This document shows positions 44,227 to 53,369 of a DNA stretch of 64,000 bases, piece by piece; the first letter of the stretch is position 1, and the number at the start of each line of letters is the position of its first letter. Origin of the DNA: Mucilaginibacter polytrichastri (GTDB lineage: Bacteria; Bacteroidota; Bacteroidia; Sphingobacteriales; Sphingobacteriaceae). The stretch lies in NCBI RefSeq assembly GCF_001911425.1, contig NZ_MPPL01000001.1:3979716-4043715 (forward strand), in the 5' to 3' direction. Below the pieces are notes generated by a model. It did not search any database. It saw nothing but the letters and a program-made list of their open reading frames with translations, and was not told where the DNA came from. The position numbers and the translations under genes are program-made.

Positions 44227-46771
44227 ATGAGCGTTAAGCATTCCTACCAGTGGACTTACATCTTATTAGTTGCCCTGTATTTTCCGGTGACGCTATTTGC
44301 ACAGCAAACGAAAATAAACGGAAAAGTTATCGATGCCGAAACCAAGCTCCCGCTTGCCTATGTAAGTGTAACTTTCTTTAAATCGACAGTAGGTACTTCA
44401 ACAGACAGCAGGGGAAATTTTTCATTGAAAGCTGATAACGCATTTACACAGGTCAAGATCTCTTATTCCGGATATGCTACTTTTTATGCCCCTGTGATTC
44501 CCGGCAAAACCCAAACGATCAATGTCGAACTGATATCCAATACACGAAAGCTAAACGAGGTTATTATCAGGTCTGCCAAACGAGGAAAGTACCGGAATAA
44601 AGATAATCCTGCGGTAGAACTGATCAGGCAGGTTATTGCCCATAAAGAGCAGAACAGACCGGAAAACAATGCCTATGTTCAATATAAGGAATATGATAAG
44701 TTACAGCTTTCTTTGGCCAATCTTTCACCTGCTTTGTCCGATAAGAAGTTTTTTAGGAAATACAAATTTTTCCTGGATAACCGGGACACAACAATGGTGC
44801 CGGGCAAATCCCTGCTGCCTATTTACCTGGATGAAAAATTAACCCAGGTTTATTACCGGAAAAATCCGAAAAAAAAGAAAAATATTGTCCTTGCCCAAAA
44901 GAATATTAACCTCGCCAATTATATAGATAATGAAGGTATTGCTAAATATTACAAGCACCTCCTATACGATGTTGACATTTATTCAAACGATGTCTACCTT
45001 CTTTCTAAACTATTCCTTAGCCCAATCGCGGGAACAGCTCCGACTTTTTACAAATTCTTTATTACAGATACCATTACCGTAAATAATTCCAAAGTAATCG
45101 AGCTGAGTTTTACCCCCCGTAATTCCAGTGACCTTCTTTTTGAAGGCAAAATATATATCACTATGGATGGCAATTATGCCGTGCAGAAAGCGATCATTTA
45201 CATTAATAAAAATATCAATATCAACTTTGTACGGTCAATGAACGTCAGCCTTGATTTTGAACAGAACACCAACGGCCGTTACCATTTAAGTAAAAGTAAT
45301 ATTCTGGTTGATTTTGGACTTAATCAGAACGGCAAAGGCGGAGCAATTGGAAACCGGACGATCACCATTAAAGATTATTTGGGTGATAAAGCATTACCCG
45401 ATTCCACCTATGCTGGTCAGGAGGCCGTAATAGCTGACAACGCGAACAAGCGGACCGATGATTACTGGGCTCAAAACCGGCTGGACACGCTTACGACTGC
45501 CGAAGCTAAAGTTTATCATAATATTGATACGCTCCAGACTATTCCTTCTTATAAACGGACAATCGCATTAGTAACCTTTGTCATAGCGGGATATAAGTCA
45601 TTCGGGCCTTTTGAGCTGGGGCCGGCCAATACATTTTACAGCTTCAACCCGATTGAAGGACTAAAACTACGGGTTGGCGGGCGAACGACTCCGGAGCTAA
45701 GTAAGCGCTATTATTTCGAGACCTATGCAGCCTATGGTTTCAAAGACGAGCGATGGAAGTATTTTCTAAGTGGCACTTATTCCTTTAACAGCAATTCCAT
45801 CTACAAATTTCCACAAAATTACATCAGGGGCAGTTTTGAACGTGATACCCGGATTCCGGGAGATCCTTTGCAGTTCGTAGTGGAAAATAATTTCCTGCTT
45901 TCTTTTAAAAGGGGGAACAACGACAAATACCTGTATAATGACTTTTATAAGCTGGACTACGTCAAGGAATTTCAAAGCCATTTTTCATATACCCTGGGTT
46001 TCAGGAACCTGACGCAGTCACCCGCCGGATCATTGAGCTTTATCAACCACGTTGGTGGGGTAAATGTAAACCATAGCAGCCTTACTTCTACAGAGGCAAC
46101 AGTAGGACTGCGGTATGCACCGCACGAAGAATTTTACCAGGATAGGATCTATCGGATCCCGATACCAAACAAATACCCGGTACTCGCGCTTGATTTTACT
46201 GAAGGGATAAAAGATGCCTTTGGCGGGGAATATAATTACCAAACTCTACATGCACGTCTTGACAAACATTTGTACCTGTCCCAATTGGGATATGCCGACG
46301 TGTCCCTGGAAGGAGGGCATATATTCGGGAAACTCCCTTATCCTTTGCTTACCATACACCGCGCCAATCAAACTTACTCCTTTGACCCAGACGCTTATAA
46401 TTTAATGAACTTCCTAGAATTCGTGAGTGATCACTACGAAAGCTTTAATTATACACAGCACTTTAACGGCTTCTTTTTAAATAAAATCCCGTTATTTAAA
46501 AGGCTTAAATGGAGAGAAACGGCTTCCTTTAAAGCCCTGTACGGAGGCGTTAGCAACCAAACTGCACCCTGGCTTATACCAGTTCCTAATTGATGGAAAC
46601 GGTAAACCGATTACTTATGCGCTGGGTAAAATACCGTATCTGGAGGGTAGTGTGGGCGTTGAGAATATTTTTAAATTCATTGGTGTCAGCCTTGTCCGTC
46701 GCTTTAATTATCTTGACCATCCTAACGTTACCAAATTTGGGCTCAGGACAAGTGCCACGCTGCTATTTTAA
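44227..46771 (+). pseudogene. DUF5686 outer-membrane protein with carboxypeptidase-like domain, one frameshift near the 3' end
   Basis: I start at the ATG at 44227, because the preceding frame lies between promoter and gene. A signal peptide (LLVALYFPVTLFAQ) precedes a carboxypeptidase-regulatory-like domain (about 30-115: INGKVIDAETKLPLAYVSVT) and a long DUF5686 beta-rich region. The frame stops at 46591-46593 after about 788 residues, but the family sequence continues in the next frame as LYQFLIDGNGKPITYALGK, GSVGVENIFKFIGVSLVRRF and a terminal TSATLLF with stop at 46769-46771. One extra base near 46570 (or loss of two) is the likely cause. The shorter product would lack the last beta strands of the barrel. 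Confidence 0.82.
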
Positions 46772-46801
46772 TTTACAAAATAATATTCCTGATGATCAAT
46801 T

Positions 46802-47644
46802 TTACTTCGCTAGCGAAAGCAGATGCTTTTTAATAATATCATAATGTTCCCAGGGAATAAAGTGATTTGCCCCAGGTATAATGATCACTTCAACATGCTT
46901 GTTAAAAGCCAATTTTTGCCGGCCGTAAGCCACATTTTTTACGGTAACCAGCGGATCTTTATCCCCATGAATAAAGGTCACCGGCATGTTTAGCCGCTGA
47001 TAACAGGTATCCAATCCGAAAAGCTCTTTCTTAAAATACCAAATTTCGGTATTGCAGGTACGGAATGCTCCCGGTATTAAATATTGTAATGGCGTATGAA
47101 CAAAAATGGATCGCCATTTCTCTGTCGGTTCATCAAAAGGGGAAATAGACCCTGCAAGTAAGGTCAGGGAGGCATATGCACCCGGGTGGTCCTCTGCCAG
47201 TTTAACCACAACCGGGCCGCCGAGGCTATGCCCGATCAAGTGAAATGGGCGGCCATTTTCTTCTCTCTTTATAATAGCATAGATCAATTGCGACTGCTCT
47301 GACAAGTGATAAGCATGACCGAAATTACTGTATCCGAAGCCTGGCCGGTCAATGGCAATTAACCTGAAATGTTTTAACAGGGCTGTATCCATTAAATATC
47401 GTTTATACCCATCCCAACTGCCTGGGGAACCATGAATAAAAAACAGCGTCGGCAACGTATCGCCACCCATCTTCACATAATGTAAACGCAGTTTTCCTAG
47501 TTTCAGGTAGACATAACGTGGTTGCAGCCCTTGCTGATCAAATTCTGCTTCAGCCTTTTTATCTGTTATGCGCATCATCATACATGACTGGCAAAAAATC
47601 ACCCACCCGCACAATAATGTCAATATTATTCTACGTTTCTTCAT
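46802..47644 (-). CDS. Alpha/beta hydrolase (lipoprotein)
   Basis: I start at the Met at 47644 (MKKRRIILTLLCGWVIFCQ). The longer frame overlaps the upstream gene. A lipoprotein-like signal with FCQSC is followed by an alpha/beta hydrolase with FFIHGSPGSWDGY, a nucleophile Ser in LIGHSLGGP, an acid in HGDKDPLV and a base in PGANHFIPWEHY. Residual length is about 280 residues. It follows the DUF1223 gene by 37 bases and is likely part of the same ECF-sigma-driven unit. Confidence 0.85.
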   Translation of the reverse strand: MKKRRIILTLLCGWVIFCQSCMMMRITDKKAEAEFDQQGLQPRYVYLKLGKLRLHYVKMGGDTLPTLFFIHGSPGSWDGYKRYLMDTALLKHFRLIAIDRPGFGYSNFGHAYHLSEQSQLIYAIIKREENGRPFHLIGHSLGGPVVVKLAEDHPGAYASLTLLAGSISPFDEPTEKWRSIFVHTPLQYLIPGAFRTCNTEIWYFKKELFGLDTCYQRLNMPVTFIHGDKDPLVTVKNVAYGRQKLAFNKHVEVIIIPGANHFIPWEHYDIIKKHLLSLAK

Positions 47645-47681
47645 CAATGTTGTTATATTTAAATTCGAGAGATAAGGCCTT

Positions 47682-48506
47682 TTATTTGGTTCCGGGCATG
47701 CCGGCTTTTGCCATTGAAGTTTCATTCAACAGGCTGGCTTTTGTGGCAGCAATAATTGCCCCGGTATCTGTATTTTGCAGAAACGCGATAATTTCCAGGC
47801 CTTGTTTGTTTAGGCCACTCGTGTTAGCAATTGTGGCTGAACCTTCGTTTTTACCGTTTAAATTAATGTTCTTCAGGGAGCGGACAATTTGTACATGAGA
47901 CAGCGTACGGCCATTATTTTCACCGCTGAGTACTTTACTTACCGCATTGCGTTGCACTAATGCGATTAGTAATGCCGTATGAGCCGGCACTGCAGTGGTA
48001 TGGTAATGGATATTAACTACTCCCGGCTCAGGCTTTACGGTAGTCAACGTTAATTCTGCCGAAGTTGCTTTTTGAAGCCCTTTATCTATAGCATCACGTA
48101 AGGTGCCTTCATCAGAACCGACAAATTCCCTGGTTCCGTTTACTACTGCCTGGGGCGTATAAACCGAAGCGCTTAACCAACTGGCATAGCGGTTCTGTCT
48201 TTGCGAGTAAGCGGCGCTGCTGAATTGGTCTTTCCAGCCCAAACGGTTCCAGTAATCTACATGGTAAGCAAGAATGTAAATTGGCTGGTCGTTGTTTTCG
48301 CGCTGTACTTTCGCGATCAGCTCATCTGCAGGCGGGCAACTGGAGCAGCCTTCTGATGTAAACAGTTCTACCACGGCAAAGCCTTTGGCAGCTTTTGAAT
48401 GATGGATGGGGGCTACATGTGTTTTATCTTTTAAAACAAAAGAAAACGAACACATAGCCATAACAGCCCCCCAGGCTATTACGGTAATTTTAATGGAAGG
48501 TACCAT
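47682..48506 (-). CDS. DUF1223 thioredoxin-like secreted protein
   Basis: A 274-residue protein with an N-terminal hydrophobic segment (about 6-23), then the DUF1223 core with VVELFTSEGCSSCPPADELI (CxxC), VDYWNRLGWKDQF, YTPQAVVNGTREFVG and a second beta-rich half with LSHVQIVRSLKNI. DUF1223 has a thioredoxin-like fold, and the CSSC supports redox function in the periplasm. It is divergent from the sigma gene at 48666. An ECF promoter lies 26 bases before its start. Confidence 0.87.
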   Translation of the reverse strand: MVPSIKITVIAWGAVMAMCSFSFVLKDKTHVAPIHHSKAAKGFAVVELFTSEGCSSCPPADELIAKVQRENNDQPIYILAYHVDYWNRLGWKDQFSSAAYSQRQNRYASWLSASVYTPQAVVNGTREFVGSDEGTLRDAIDKGLQKATSAELTLTTVKPEPGVVNIHYHTTAVPAHTALLIALVQRNAVSKVLSGENNGRTLSHVQIVRSLKNINLNGKNEGSATIANTSGLNKQGLEIIAFLQNTDTGAIIAATKASLLNETSMAKAGMPGTK

Positions 48507-48532
48507 TTGATGATTTATTTAATGTTTTCCTG

Positions 48533-48561
48533 ATTTGTCGCCAGATGTATAAAATCCTTAC
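48533..48561 (-). promoter_or_regulatory. ECF-sigma promoter of DUF1223
   Basis: Minus strand GTAAGGA (48561-48555), 14 bases, CGACAAAT (48540-48533). The -35 elements of this and the sigma promoter stand back to back 17 bases apart, with CCTTACA and TGTAAGG symmetrical. Confidence 0.75.
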
Positions 48562-48578
48562 AAAAAATAAAAAAAAAT

Positions 48579-48608
48579 GTAAGGAATAAGTGGGTGCCAC
48601 GACTAAAG
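48579..48608 (+). promoter_or_regulatory. ECF-sigma autoregulatory promoter
   Basis: GTAAGGA (48579-48585), 14 bases, CGACTAAAG (48600-48608), 57 bases before the ATG of the sigma gene. Autoregulation is usual for ECF sigma factors. Confidence 0.75.
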
Positions 48609-48665
48609 CATAAAAGAATAAGTTAAAAGTTCACCCAGTTAAATATTACTAGTAATAAACCATTT

Positions 48666-49280
48666 ATGCTCGAATCACGAATGCATACAGAAAATAATCA
48701 ACAAGTCGATACAAAGGTTCATACCTGCGATCCCCAGCAATGGGTGGCTAAATATGCCGATTACTTATACAGTTATGCGGTAACCCGCATTAACGATGGA
48801 GAATTAGCCCGTGACTTGGTACAGGAAACATTCTTAGCTGCTTTGGAGAAGGCAGCTAAGTTTGAGGGGAGAAGTTCGGAAAGCACCTGGTTGACCGCTA
48901 TCCTGAAAAATAAGATTATAGATATCTACCGTAAAAAATCATCTGGTCTTTTAAAAAGACAGGAGGTTCCTGTAGAAGTTTCAGAATCGGATGATTTTTT
49001 TGAGGTGGATGACGGCCATTGGAAGGTACAGCATCAGCCACAAGCCTTTGGTTTAGAGGTATACAATCCACTTATTGGCAAGGAATTTGACCACATACTG
49101 AAACAATGTATGCAAAAGCTGCCTGTACTGTGGTTGTCAGTTTTTACGATGAAGCATATGGATGAGGAAACGACTGAAACGATATGTTCGGAACTTAGAG
49201 TTACACCTGCCAATTATTGGGTAATCATTCACAGGGCGAAAGTAAATTTGCGGGCATGCCTGCAAAAGAATTGGATTTAA
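48666..49280 (+). CDS. ECF RNA polymerase sigma factor (TIGR02943 type), with anti-sigma partner
   Basis: A 204-residue ECF sigma factor with a slightly longer N-terminus. Region 2 has PQQWVAKYADYLYSYAVTRI, ARDLVQETFLAAL and ESTWLTAILKNKIIDIYRK. Region 4 has LPVLWLSVFTMKHMDEETTE and NYWVIIHRAKVNLRACLQKN. It is a paralogue of those at 17705 and 23387 but is the only one followed by an anti-sigma-type gene (10 bases). Its own promoter and four related ones in the window suggest a regulon for envelope redox proteins. Confidence 0.92.
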   Translation: MLESRMHTENNQQVDTKVHTCDPQQWVAKYADYLYSYAVTRINDGELARDLVQETFLAALEKAAKFEGRSSESTWLTAILKNKIIDIYRKKSSGLLKRQEVPVEVSESDDFFEVDDGHWKVQHQPQAFGLEVYNPLIGKEFDHILKQCMQKLPVLWLSVFTMKHMDEETTETICSELRVTPANYWVIIHRAKVNLRACLQKNWI

Positions 49281-49290
49281 AATAAATAAA

Positions 49291-49572
49291 ATGAACGACA
49301 ATACATTAAGAAAAATTGCTTACAACTGCAAGAAGGCGACATTTCTGATTGAAAAAAAGCAGGTCGGCAGCATAACTGTACGCGAGAAACTGGAGTTGAA
49401 GATACACCTGGCTGGCTGCGCTGTATGCCGGACATTTGAGCAACAAAGTATAGTAATTAATAAAATGGTTCACGATCTGTTCCATGAGCCAAAACTGAAT
49501 GAGCTTAAATTAGACGATGATTTTAAAAGGAAATTACAGGGTAGCATTGATGAAAAGCTTGATAAAAACTAA
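49291..49572 (+). CDS. Zinc-finger anti-sigma-like protein
   Basis: A 93-residue protein with no membrane helix. It has an HxxxCxxC motif (HLAGCAVC, about 45-52) preceded by a helix with CKKATFLIEKK, the pattern of ZAS-type anti-sigma factors, and a C-terminal helix. It stands directly downstream of the sigma gene. A cytosolic redox or zinc-responsive anti-sigma role is likely by analogy. Confidence 0.8.
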   Translation: MNDNTLRKIAYNCKKATFLIEKKQVGSITVREKLELKIHLAGCAVCRTFEQQSIVINKMVHDLFHEPKLNELKLDDDFKRKLQGSIDEKLDKN

Positions 49573-49654
49573 AATGGATTTGATAGTAAGTTATTAATTC
49601 AATACTTCAAAGTCCTAATGCTGTATTTAATTCGCAAAGCATTGCTTTCTTTAA

Positions 49655-50299
49655 AACGACCAGTTCGATATCGGTGATGTTTACGGAACCATCAATTATG
49701 CCCTCAAAACAAATTCAAACAATAGCCTTAATTTTATTGGTGGCGTAAAGATTCCGCTTACTTCCGGGAATGGTAAAAACGCAAACGGTAAACCGTTGCC
49801 ATTAGATTACCAGGCAAGCATTGGTTCCTATGACGCCATAGGTGGCGTTAACTATATCGTAAACCGCAAATGGGAATTTGACGGAGCTGTTCAGGTTCCT
49901 ATAGTACAAATCAATAAAAGCACCTACTTCCCAGATGAATATACTGATCCGCGAACGCTCAAGTTTGCACCGACAAATAATTTCAGACGAAAAAGCGACC
50001 TGCTAGCCAGAATTGGTTATTATTTTTATCTACCTCAATCTTCTATTACGCTTAAGCCAAGCATTTCCGGAATATACCACGTAGGCAATGACAGCTATGA
50101 AAACCGGTTTGGCAACCGGGTTCTTATTGACGGTTCACAAGGCTTGACCTTAAACGGTAGCATAGTGGCAACAAAGACCTTTAAAAATGCAAACCGGTTC
50201 GAGATTGTAGTGGGAACGCCATTTATTGTGAGAAAGGTCCGCCCAGACGGATTAACGAGAAGCGGTGTTATCAACTTTCAATATACAATAGCCTTTTAA
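49655..50299 (+). pseudogene. 5'-truncated outer-membrane beta-barrel protein
   Basis: The frame opens after a stop at 49652-49654 and runs about 214 codons to 50299. It reads as alternating beta strands (IGDVYGTINYALKTNSNNS, FIGGVKIPLTSGNGKN, VGNDSYENRFGNRVLID, TKTFKNANRFEIVVGTPFIV), like outer-membrane barrels of the phenol-degradation/transporter type, and ends in YTIAF with a terminal aromatic. A start codon, a signal peptide and the N-terminal half are missing; the only early start is a TTG at 49796. It is probably a remnant. Confidence 0.6.
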
Positions 50300-50665
50300 A
50301 GCGTAAATAATATTCAGTAGCGATGCCCCTAATAGTAGGCATTTATTTTTAGCCAATATTGAATCTTTTAATATCGCCAATTTAAAGAATCTTCGAAGGT
50401 TTGACTGTGAACCATGTTTAGTTGTTACTAACGCATCGGCCAGACCTATATGCAGCAGCAAATGTCCGATCTGATGAAGTAAGATGTATGTTAAACAAGG
50501 CTGGAACAAATTGTTCGTTTCATTGGCCCTATCAGGCCGTGTCGCATCATCCAGCTAATGGGTTTCTTTATCAGCTACCGGCATATTGTCTATAGGAAAA
50601 ACACTTCGGACAGCCAGTGATTGTCACACTTTTTAAAAAAGGTGTCTAATTATAAAAACGAAAAC
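50300..50665. other. Intergenic region, no gene supported
   Basis: A 366-base gap after the barrel remnant and before the SDR gene. Open frames on both strands (for example 50252-50509 on the minus strand) have no recognisable family and no start signal, so I leave them out. Confidence 0.35.
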
Positions 50666-51439
50666 ATGGAAAACGAATTTAAAGGTAAAATCGCCTTGGT
50701 ACTTGGAGGATCAAGCGGAATTGGTAAAGCTACAACGGCATTGTTACTACAAAATGAAGCTGCAGTAATTATTGTTGGTAAGAACCAGGTTAATATTGAT
50801 CAAACCATCAACGAATTGTCTGGCAGTGGAAATATTAAAGGTTACAAAGTTGACTTGACAGATCGTCTGCAAACTGCTGATTTTATAAATCAGTTCGGCA
50901 CTGTTGTTAGCCGGGTCGACTACCTGGTAAATGCTTCGGGTATTTTTAGCCCGAAGCCATTTTTGGATCATACATCTACCGACTATGATTCTTATCTTGA
51001 TCTAAACAGGGGGTTGTTCTTTGTAACACAGGCAGTAGCCCAACTAATGGCTGATAATAAAACCGGTTCCATCGTTAATATTGGTTCAATGTGGGCAAAG
51101 CAATCTGTAAGGGCCACACCTTCATCTGCTTATTCTATGCAGAAAGCGGGGCTGCACTCTCTAACCCAGCATTTGGCAATGGAACTGGCTCAGTACAATA
51201 TCCGGGTTAATGCGGTGTCCCCGGCAGTGGTTGAAACACCGGTGTATGACGGAGTTTTTGGAGGGAAGGAAGCTGCTGTTGAAGCTTTAAAGAGCTTTAA
51301 CGGATTTCAGCCGATCGGCCGGAACGGAAAACCGGAAGATGTAGCCAATACCATTGTATACCTGCTTTCGGAAAAAGCATCATGGGTTACCGGTGCCATT
51401 TGGGATGTTGACGGCGGTGTTATGGCAGGACGCAATTAA
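50666..51439 (+). CDS. Short-chain dehydrogenase/reductase
   Basis: I start at the ATG at 50666 (MENEFKGKIALVLGGSSGIG), since the extension upstream uses a TTG and has no similarity. The 257-residue SDR has the GGSSGIGKAT cofactor loop, VNASG (where NNAG is usual), catalytic Ser in NIGSMWAK and YSMQK active site, VSPAVVETP and the C-terminal WDVDGGVMAGRN. It precedes a sigma-factor gene by 24 bases and is likely cotranscribed with it. Confidence 0.88.
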   Translation: MENEFKGKIALVLGGSSGIGKATTALLLQNEAAVIIVGKNQVNIDQTINELSGSGNIKGYKVDLTDRLQTADFINQFGTVVSRVDYLVNASGIFSPKPFLDHTSTDYDSYLDLNRGLFFVTQAVAQLMADNKTGSIVNIGSMWAKQSVRATPSSAYSMQKAGLHSLTQHLAMELAQYNIRVNAVSPAVVETPVYDGVFGGKEAAVEALKSFNGFQPIGRNGKPEDVANTIVYLLSEKASWVTGAIWDVDGGVMAGRN

Positions 51440-51463
51440 TTCTTAAATTTAAATGATCTGAAT

Positions 51464-52363
51464 ATGTCTGCATCCAATAGCAATATGATGAATCCTTTTT
51501 TAGTTGCTTATGATACCGGTGAGGAGATGCGTTTTATAAAAGAGGCGCAGGAAGGATCAAAGTCTGCTTTGGAAAGATTGATAAAGCTGCATCAGCAATT
51601 TATTTATAATGTTGCGCTGCGATTAGCCCGAAATGCTGAAGATGCGGCCGATCTAACCCAGGAAGGCTTGATAAAGATGGTGACCAGGTTGAGCCAGTTC
51701 AAGGGCAAAAGCAGTTTCAGAACATGGTTGTACCGTATAGTTTTCAACCATTTTATCCAAAATCAAGGTAATAAAAGGAGGCTGGAAACAGCCTCCCTTG
51801 AAGAACTTGGTGATTTTCTCGAAAATGCGCATACATCCGAAGAAATGAGTGTTGAAGAGCAGTTTATTTATAGCGATCTGATTGATGATACACGAAATAA
51901 ATGCATGAGTGGTATGTTGCTTTGTATGGACAAACAGCAAAGAATTATTTTTATACTGGGGGCCATCTTTAACCTGAAATCTACTGTTGCTGCGCCATTG
52001 TTGCAAATTTCTCCGGAAAATTTCCGGAAACAATTGTCGAGGGCGCGGGCCGACCTTTTTCAATTTATGGAAAATAAGTGCGGCCTGGTGAATCCCGCCA
52101 ATCCTTGCCGTTGTCATAAAAAAACAATGGGGTTTATTAAGGAAGGCAAGGTAGAACCCACGCAAAGAAAATTCATACCCGAAGCTATAGAAACCATCCG
52201 GTCGGTCTCACCTCAGATAAATGATGAACTGGACCAATTGATGGACGACAACTACATGGGCTTTTTTAAAGCGCAAAATTATGAAAAGCATGAAGTTGCA
52301 GATAAGATCGTTCAGTCTTTATTGTTTAATAGTGAGATTAAAACGATGTTCAACCTTAACTAA
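51464..52363 (+). CDS. ECF-type sigma factor with long C-terminal extension
   Basis: A 299-residue sigma factor. Region 2 (about 20-110) contains QFIYNVALRLARNAEDAADL and FRTWLYRIVFNHFIQ, and region 4 (about 145-205) has CMDKQQRIIFILGAIFNL and ISPENFRKQLSRARADL. Beyond it about 90 extra residues start with a Cys/His cluster (NPANPCRCHKKTMGFIKEG) and end helical. The extension may act as an internal control domain or bind metal. It lies downstream of an SDR gene. Confidence 0.85.
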   Translation: MSASNSNMMNPFLVAYDTGEEMRFIKEAQEGSKSALERLIKLHQQFIYNVALRLARNAEDAADLTQEGLIKMVTRLSQFKGKSSFRTWLYRIVFNHFIQNQGNKRRLETASLEELGDFLENAHTSEEMSVEEQFIYSDLIDDTRNKCMSGMLLCMDKQQRIIFILGAIFNLKSTVAAPLLQISPENFRKQLSRARADLFQFMENKCGLVNPANPCRCHKKTMGFIKEGKVEPTQRKFIPEAIETIRSVSPQINDELDQLMDDNYMGFFKAQNYEKHEVADKIVQSLLFNSEIKTMFNLN

Positions 52364-53021
52364 GAAAGTCTTACAGTCATTATTGGTAATCACCGAGACT
52401 GGTTAATGCCGACAGGGTTATCAATTCAAGGTCTTGGTAAGTTAATTCTAAAATATGGAACCTCTCGATTACAGCGAATTAGGCTTAGTAATCAAAGGGT
52501 CGCTAATTCGAGCCCAGCCCAGTAGTCTGAAGAGCAATAACTTAACCCAGCCCTGTCAAGCTGTTTTTTTTATTTGCACAAAACTTGCACAAAAAAATTA
52601 AAATATAAAATCATTCGATCTCACCCAATTAAGCGTTTATCGTAGTTCTGTAAGCTTATCGTAAGTGCAATTTTATAGAGGACAGCGGCGACGTTCTAAC
52701 TTTCATAGTGATATACAGGCTGCTGTAGATGCCAAGAAATTAGTTGAAAAAGTAAATGCGTGTAGAGAGTTAATTTTTGAGGGATTTGAATAAGCTTCGG
52801 CTATTAATAAAGTGATTTAACTTAGATTAAATGTAGCAATTATAAGTTATCAAATATTGTTCAAGCAATGCGTCGCCGTCTATAATGTTAAAGTGAGAGG
52901 TAAAGTAATTAGTATAAGATCGCCAAGTAGTGCCTTTATTGAATTTTTAGCGGAATGGCTAAGATGATTCTCCGCAATAGTTGCCACTGTCTTGTGGCCT
53001 ACACTTCCCCACGAAATCAAG
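52364..53021. other. Integration debris: tRNA-like T-arm, TTGCACAAAA repeats
   Basis: No intact gene. At 52502-52518 GCTAATTCGAGCCCAGC resembles a tRNA T-arm with a TTCGAGC loop, but two of five stem pairs are broken. At 52574-52594 TTGCACAAAA is directly repeated with an 11-base period, a sequence seen in tyrosine-integrase attachment regions of Bacteroidota. At 52693-52793 a protein-like frame (SNFHSDIQAAVDAKKLVEK) ends in a stop. Confidence 0.4.
52693..52749 (+). repeat. 57-bp repeat shared with 60067-60123, copy 1
   Basis: The 57 bases starting GTTCTAACTTTCAT match 60067-60123 at 46 positions. Both encode SNFHxDIxAxVDAxKxxE in the same frame and are followed by different C-termini, so they are tails of related, otherwise lost genes. 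They flank the recombinase-bearing island. Confidence 0.6.
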
Positions 53022-53189
53022 ATGACAGCAACAAACACCATCAAACTGGACAATACACTGGAAATATCTTCAGAAATAGGTAAAAAGTGGGTTTTAAGCG
53101 ACTATGTAGGTAAGCAAAAGATCCAAACATTAGTATTTCCTGATGGTATTACTTTTAGCAAGAAAAAAAAGTTCGAATCCCTCGAATAA
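53022..53189 (+). pseudogene. C-terminal remnant of a large serine recombinase
   Basis: About 55 codons read ISSEIGKKWVLSDYVGKQKI, then QTLVFPDGITFSKKKK and a stop. The pattern LxxKWxxxDYxxKQxIQxLVFPDGI is the C-terminal end seen in large serine recombinases of Bacteroidota. The rest of the gene is missing. A complex hairpin at 53241 follows. Confidence 0.6.
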
Positions 53190-53240
53190 ATTTTTTATTT
53201 TTTTATCTTACTTATCTTCAGCAACTTATAGACAATAAAA

Positions 53241-53280
53241 AAAGCGGCATACCAGAATTAAGTCTGGATTTTTCCGCTTT
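53241..53280. terminator. Terminator-like double hairpin
   Basis: AAAGCGG and CCGCTTT enclose an inner CCAGA/TCTGG stem, with an A-run on the left side. It lies 51 bases after the recombinase remnant stop and 89 bases after the end of the cupin gene on the minus strand. Confidence 0.55.
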
Positions 53281-53369
53281 CGCCTGTTTGGTAGCCCTTA
53301 CTGGGCAATTCTTGAACTGTTTTATGGATGACTTGAGGAAAATAGCATTTTGAGCTTTGCTGCTCACAC

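Noticed and set aside
46590..46844. Plus-strand open frame after the DUF5686 stop
   Set aside because: It covers the displaced 3' end of DUF5686 in a third frame; the real coding frame there is the DUF5686 continuation ending at 46771.
50252..50509. Minus-strand open frame with LLHQIGHLLLH
   Set aside because: Looks faintly like a zinc-protease HExxH but lacks the Glu (HQIGH) and has no relatives I recognise; both strands are open here, which argues for chance.
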